DNA of 64,000 bases from Icerya purchasi (Eukaryota > Arthropoda > Insecta > Hemiptera > Monophlebidae): positions 273,916,758 to 273,980,757 of the forward strand of contig CM077116.1 of NCBI GenBank assembly GCA_039619475.1, written 5' to 3'. Positions 57,863-64,000 of this stretch are shown piece by piece (the first letter of the stretch is position 1; each line of letters starts with the position of its first letter). Below the pieces are notes generated by a model. The model saw only the letters and a list, made by a program, of their open reading frames with translations, had not been told where the DNA came from and did not search any database. A program made the translations under genes and the position numbers.

Positions 57863-58279
57863 TTGATTTTATACATTATTATAATTGTGTGAGCGGTACA
57901 TGTGGTAAATTATGTGATAATTATAAGATATATTAAAATATTCAAAGTTATAAACATATACTGTATACCCTGAAGCAGAATAAAATAGTATTAAGCTGTA
58001 GTGACGATAAATTCGCTTATGGAATTTGTACATATAATGAATTCTGTGAAAAGTTTAATATTGTTTTAGCCTAACTAAGAGTGTGTATATTGGAGAAGAA
58101 TAGATATATTGCATTAACTGTGTATTATTATTAAGTGTGACATTAAACATTATGTATTGTATTTTACTGTGTAATAAAATTTGCTATATCTGAGAATATG
58201 TAGGCTTAAAATAGTTTGCATAAACTTAGTTATGCTGTATTGAGATAGCGTCATTTCTAATTAAAATGTATTTGCAGTA

Positions 58280-58480
58280 AAATTGGGTGATTTTCCCTAA
58301 GAGAGGTTATTTTTCAATATATTTTGGTGTTTTCTGCCTAAAATGGGGTATTTTGCACTATAATTGCTGTTTTGTGCCTAAAATGGCTGTATTTTTGGGC
58401 GAGATGAGGTTTATCTCCTAAAATTTGATGTTTTTGTCTAAATGTAGTTATTTTAGTCCTAAATGGAATAATTTTCATGT
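58280..58480. repeat. Degenerate CCTAAAATGG repeat
   Basis: About six units built on (C)CTAAA(A)TGG plus a T-rich segment, at irregular 20-41-bp spacing. No coding meaning. Confidence 0.55.
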
Positions 58481-58609
58481 AAAGAGGACTGTGTAACCTG
58501 AGCTGTATACTTCTTGTTACAGCATTCTATTCATTGTGAAGTTATGTTTGAACAGATTGGTGACTAGCTGTGGGAGGTTTACAGAACTTTCTGATGTATT
58601 GATTATAGT

Positions 58610-59325
58610 ATAATAGTTGTTGTGTGTTAGTGAGAATATGTATATTATAGAATTCCTGGGAGTGTGATTGCGTCTGTAGAATAATAAACTCGGGTAAGAG
58701 GTGAAGTGTACCCCATCAGAGGGGCGGGTGAAAGATACTTGATAATTAACTTCGTCTTTGTACACATTGCTGGGCGGTTATAATATGTTTGGCCAAAATG
58801 ATTTGTTGTATGTCATTCTTGTTATACATTAAACATACACACTGAAAGGTGTGATAGGCCCATCAACATCTAGATCCCTGCAATCATCTCAATTTTATAA
58901 TTGTAATCTGTTCTAAACAAGTGTATATTACTATGACTGCATCAAGTCTGTTATGGCTGTTAATGTTGGGAGGGCAGATATTGCACCATGCATTAAAAGA
59001 TGAATACAGGCACATACATACCTCTACAGGTTCACACAGCATCATAATTAGAGTTGTTACATCACATGTATACATATGTGTACTATATAAAACATGCATA
59101 AGCATGTCATGGGTGTACACATTACTATGTTAGAAGGTTTTGGCACTTCATTCACTGAAAATTTCATTAAGTCTTACATAATCAGATAGTAGACCCAGGA
59201 TATGACAAAAGCACCCTCATAAAAGAGTATACATTGAGCGCATCCTTTGCAGCAATAAAACAGGTTGTATATTACTACATGTTAGTGGCCTAATCAGTTT
59301 TATTAGTCATCCACTATTTTAGTTT
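58610..59325 (+). repeat. Direct duplication B, first copy
   Basis: It aligns with 60230-60670 in two collinear blocks (58620-58910 with 60235-60510; 59155-59325 with 60520-60670). Shared strings include TTATAATATGTTTGGCCAAA, GTATGTCATTCTTGTTATAC and GTATATTACTACATGTTAGT. The ~245 bp at 58910-59155 is extra here. Confidence 0.75.
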
Positions 59326-59894
59326 AATTAGATCGATCTAAGCTCATTTCCAGAAATATTGTAAAGTGTATATGCCGTTGTCATCGTTATCACCATTGTT
59401 GTAATTATTACAAACAGTGTAGAGCGTCCTTCTGAAGCATTACCATTCATACAACCATCTTTGATGAAGAAACTTTTACTGTTATCATCTCATGATGAGT
59501 GTGAATTATCACACATGGAAAATGAGCATTGACATGTTGAGAAATGTATTTTTTAGACCTTTTACACTATTTTCATCAATGTTTGCTATTTTCCACCATT
59601 TTCTTATGTTTTTTAGCACTTTTCATGCAATTTTCCTTGTTTTTTCAACATTTTTGTCAGGTTTGCACTAATTCGGCTCTGTCAACCATTATTATAATTT
59701 AAAAGTGGCTCCTCTGTTTAATTGTTACCACTTCTCTTGTATAGATCCTATGATTTCCTGGATGTTGTATATTTTTATTATAATATCCACATCAACATTT
59801 TGTCTTGTTTAATGATGCGATATTAGTTTCCGTCTCTGTGTTAATCATAAATCTCATCGCTCTGGCGTCTAATAGTTTCTCTCTCCATTCACAG

Positions 59895-60195
59895 ATGGAA
59901 TCCATATACATGTTGGTTTGCTAGCAAATTGCCACTAATTACAATCAATTTCCTAGTATTTCTTGCCAGTTTCTTGTGTTTTAGTGCTTTTTATGCTACT
60001 TTTTCACCAATTTGTGCTATTTCACACCTTTCTTATGTTTGAACACCTATTGTGCAGTTTTTCAGTAATTTTCACGATTCCTCAGAATTTTCTTATGTTG
60101 TAATACCTTGTATACAGTCTTCATCAAATTTTACTATCATTCATCAATAATTTCGCTAATTCGGTCCTCCAAACCATTGTTTTACCCTATAAGCG
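59895..60195 (+). repeat. Direct duplication A, second copy
   Basis: Partner of 55560-55880. Together with duplication B next to it, it shows that 55.5-60.7 kb was assembled by segmental duplication of one older unit. Confidence 0.7.
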
Positions 60196-60229
60196 ACTGT
60201 CTATTTAATTTTTATGATTAAGAAAGAAC

Positions 60230-60670
60230 ATAATGTATATTGTAGAATTTTTGGAAGTGTGATTGAGTCTGCAGAATAATAAACACAGGTAAAAGGTGGA
60301 GCGTGCTCCATCAAGTGGGGTAAGTGATGCTTAGTAATTGACCTGGTTATTATGCACATTGCAAAGCAGTTATAATATGTTTGGCCAAAATTAGTGGCTG
60401 TATGTCATTCTTGTTATACATTAAACATTTACACTGAGAAAGATGATTAGCTTGTCAACATCTGGATCCCTGCAATTATTTTGATTGTATAATTGTAATC
60501 TGCACTGAGCAAGGGGAATTTCATAAAGACATATAATTAGATAGTAGACACAGCACATGACAAAAGCAGCTCATAAAAGAGTGTACAATGAACACATCCT
60601 TTGCAGCAATTCAACAAGTTGTATATTACTACATGTTAGTGACCTAATTAGTTTATCAATCATCCACAAT
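60230..60670 (+). repeat. Direct duplication B, second copy
   Basis: Partner of 58610-59325, lacking the 245-bp middle segment. Confidence 0.75.
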
Positions 60671-61194
60671 GATTACTTGTATGAAAAACAGCACAGTAGA
60701 AACATATAGGCTAAAACGCAAATAAGCCTTGTGAGGACTGCTTATTTTGGTGTCATATACGGGAATGCCTATCAGACCTATAAGCTAAGACAGATCTCCT
60801 CATATACACTGTCATCACAATTATCAATAACACAAATATATAGGCTTATAAAGCAATTTGGCAGAGGTTAGCAAGACATATCAGCTTTGGTATATTAGAG
60901 GTATAATAAAGCACACACACATACACATGCAATCACACACACACATCAAGTTTTGAGCATTGCCATTGTTGCTGTCTTTGTCATTATCATCAGCATCATC
61001 ATCATCATCATCAGTGGGTACAAAGTTCATAATGCAAAGTAATTTGAATTTTTTCAACAGTTTTACTCACAAATAAATTCATTTAAACAATTTCACTTTT
61101 AAAAAGTATTGCCACTTGATTGTTTTTACCTGAATCCCCAAAATGAAATAAACACCTTTTCCTATATTTTTTAACACTTTTCACACAATTTTTG
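60671..61194. other. CpG-poor spacer with (CA)n and (ATC)n runs
   Basis: Short (CA)n runs near 60914-60946 and (CAT)n near 60990-61013. No coding motif. Confidence 0.6.
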
Positions 61195-62055
61195 ATCATC
61201 AGATATGCTGATACACTGATATGATGATAAACAGATACCTTGATATGATGATACACTGATACACTGATACACTGATACACTGATATGATGATACACAGAT
61301 ACAATGACACAATGATAAGGTGATATGATGATACACTGATACACTGATATGTTGATATGCTGATACACTGATATGATGATACACTGATATACTGATTAAC
61401 TGATATGATGATATGCTAATACAATGATACAATGACACACTGATATGCTGATACAATGATACACTGATATGATTATATGCTGATACACTGATATGATCAT
61501 ATGCTGATACACTGATATGATCATATGCTGATACACTGATACAATGACACACTGATACATTGATACAATGCTATACTGATATGATCATACACTGATACAC
61601 TGATACACTGATACAATGTTATGATGATACTCTGATATACTGATACACTGATATGCTGATACACTGATATGTACTCTGATTCAATGACACATTGATACAC
61701 TGATACACTTATATGATGATATGCTGATACAATGATATGCTGATACACTGATATGCTGATACACTGATATGATGATACTCTGATATGATGATACCCTGAT
61801 ATGATGATACCCTGATACAATGTTACACTGCTACAATGATACACTGATACACTGATATGCTGATACACTGATTCCCTGATACACTGATTCCCTGATACAC
61901 TGATATGATGATACACTGATACACTGATACAATTATACCCGGATACACCGATACACTGATATGATGATACACTGATACACTGATACGATGATACAATGAA
62001 AAGCTGATATGATGATACACTGATACACTGATACAATGATACACTGATACAATGG
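61195..62055. repeat. 8-bp satellite array (TGATACAC / TGATATGA)
   Basis: About 107 octamers, all beginning TGATA (rarely TGATT/TGACA) with endings CAC, TGA, TGC, CAA or CCC in a non-random but irregular order. Because 24 is the least common multiple of 8 and 3, the minus strand has long open frames of Ser/Val/Tyr/Gln/Ile repeats in all phases (for example 61521-62036). These are by-products. The array ends exactly at the inner end of the right inverted-repeat arm. Confidence 0.93.
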
Positions 62056-64000
62056 TATCAAACGGGGGACCTCGAGGAATGGGTAGTTGAAAACAAAACC
62101 TGGCTTGATGCACTAGATCAGGCGCTTAAATATGTGATCGATTCAGTCAATAAACCCCATATTCACATGAAGACTGCCATGGACGCCCTGGAAACATACT
62201 ACAGCCGCTGTGATCACTATGCTGGAGATGCGCCTAGCAGAAGCCTAGGGTCTGAAAGGAAAAAATAGAGAAGGTTATCACAGAAGAAGATCGAAACCAT
62301 AAAGAGTTAGACGCTAAATTACAAAATGGTTCTTGCAGAGTTGGAAGAAAAAAAAAATCTGCAAAAAGGTTACTGATATTGAAATTTTTCATTATAACCA
62401 ACACTCAGCCGTCTTGTGTACTATTCAAAAGACTACTACTATTCCCAACTTATAGAAAAAAATACATCTTCTTAAAATTTAATAAGAAAAACCGTATATC
62501 TAGTGGACATTTCTGGCACATCTATTTATCCACTGCTCACATCCTAGGTTAACTCTAACACTAATGCATATTTTAGCTGTGGTGGTGTGCCTGATAGGAT
62601 GTACCAAGGTCAATTTTGATTATTGCACTGACAAGTACATTTTACAATTTTTATAGTGATAACAATGTAATTAACACATGCATGCCCACCCACACATAGT
62701 TACACGCATACACATACTCATGTGCAGGCACATGCACATGTGCGCATGCAAAAGTGTATACCCATACATATACACAAACACCCAAAATCTGTGTAGCACA
62801 GGTTAGTAAGTTATATTAGCATAGATTAGTTATAGACATAGCAGAGCACATCCCTGAAGCGGGCAAATGCAAAAAACAGCAGATTTGGTATGGGGTTGGA
62901 AAAGTTTAATAGTAGACAGTCAATAGTAACGCATAAGTGTACACAAGCATAAACAGAAGGAACTGGTTAGGAAAGTATTACATTGACTAGGCAATCAAAT
63001 GTAGCATCAATACAGCAATTAATAGCAGACAAACATGTTATAGATTCGTCTTTAAGGCAAAAAGATGCGCCAACACATTTCAGAGTGGAGATATACTTGA
63101 ACTAATGCAGGCCCTAATTGGATTTATACAATTACATAAGACAAAAAAATGTTTATGCAGATACTATAGCAAAAATATACAACATTGAGGAACTTAAAGG
63201 ATTAGCACAAGGGGTATAGTAAAAATTAGCTTATAAGGTAGAACGATGATTTGGAGGGTCAAATTAATAGAATTATTGATGAAAGATGGTAAAAATTGAG
63301 GGAGCCCTGTAAAAGGTGTTACAATATGAGAAAATGGTGAATATATCAAACAAAATGTGTAAGAGGTGTTCAAACATAAGAAATGATGCGAAATAGCACA
63401 AATTAGTGAAAAATAGTGTAATAAGCGCTAATACACAAGAAACTGATGAGATATAATGAGAAATTGACTAGTAGTTAGTGACCAATTGCTAGCAAACCAA
63501 CATGTACATTGCTTCCATCTGTGCAGGATGTGGGTGCACTAAACAATTTGTTATTTGGGAAATTCCAACTGTATACCATCGCCTAACATTCTTGCTGTGC
63601 CCCAGCAACCCCCTACACCCCCTCTGACAACATAAGCAGCACCAACACTATCACAAAGACACTATATATACTAATACATACTACTGTTTATACCATCACC
63701 ACTAACCATAACACAGACACTATATACACTAATGTACACTGCTGCCATCACCATCATCATAGTCAATGTTGCTGTCATAAGCATCACTGACATTTTTACT
63801 ACCACCATCATCACCAGCATTGCCAGCATCATCACAAAGACATCATATACACTAATACACACTGCTGTATACACTCTTATCACAAAGATGCTGATTGATA
63901 CTATATACAATAATGCATGCTGTCAAAGACACCACTGCCACTCCTACAGCCTTCTAACATCCCACGCCACTAGCCTTGCTATTATCATCACCATCATTAG
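62056..64000 (-). repeat. Large inverted repeat, right arm
   Basis: Reverse complement of 55098-57042 and still matching at the last base of the window, so the full repeat is longer. It contains an inverted copy of coding-repeat copy 3, truncated at the array (plus-strand reading GDLEERVVENKTWLDALDQA onward, with T for C at 62080), and the GAT minisatellite (63690-64000). Confidence 0.95.

Noticed and set aside
61083..62113. Long minus-strand frames of Ser-Val-Tyr-Gln repeats.
   Set aside because: They are translations of the 8-bp satellite, open in every phase, so they give no evidence of a repeat protein.

Overview
The window looks like non-coding, transposon-rich DNA from an animal, most likely an insect. 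It is AT-rich, and it carries non-LTR retrotransposons of jockey/I-like, R1-like and RTE-like type, piggyBac and pogo/Tigger transposase relics, TA-flanked MITEs, tRNA-headed SINE copies and many microsatellites. I found no intact host protein-coding gene, no rRNA gene, no convincing functional tRNA gene and nothing prokaryotic. The insect assignment is inferred from the element content and the CpG-rich AT-rich background; the species is unknown.

Layout, left to right. 1-1587: a DNA transposon with ~150-bp terminal inverted repeats and no transposase. 2277-2547: a near-palindromic TA-flanked MITE. 3905-4730 (+): a frameshifted piggyBac transposase relic. 7145-8210 (-): a decayed jockey/I-like LINE (RT thumb plus RNase H). 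9549-9879: a second MITE. 15364-15561, 19840-20015 and 23088-23203: tandem duplications with periods of 99, 87 and 18 bp. 15993-16165 (-): a very short RTE tail with a 12-bp target-site duplication. 22578-22742 and 26459-26612: two copies of a SINE-like repeat whose tRNA-headed copy is at 51053-51170. 30210-33535 (+): the best preserved LINE (EN, RT, C-terminal zinc motif). 36780-38392: a pogo/Tigger-like relic. 38830-40430: a CpG-rich block that may be a promoter and 5' exon of a gene outside the window. 40683-51170: a stack of at least eight LINE/SINE fragments in both orientations.

At about 53.15 kb the character changes sharply. The last 11 kb is CpG-poor and TG/CA-rich. It begins with a G-run followed by a C-rich degenerate repeat and is built from internally duplicated segments: four directly repeated, frameshifted copies of an unrecognised coiled-coil-like coding sequence, 58-59-bp motif repeats, GAT-rich minisatellite and longer direct duplications. 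It contains a very large, nearly identical, gap-free inverted repeat (55098-57042 against 62056-64000, running off the window end). The two arms are separated by a 5-kb spacer that ends in an ~860-bp array of an 8-bp unit flush against the right arm. This is the least explained structure in the window. It could be a foldback or large terminal-inverted-repeat element, a young genomic inversion-duplication, foreign DNA or an assembly join.

Most elements were recognised by reading short conserved motifs across frameshifts, so family names are at clade level and boundaries are approximate unless a repeat end or target-site duplication fixes them.
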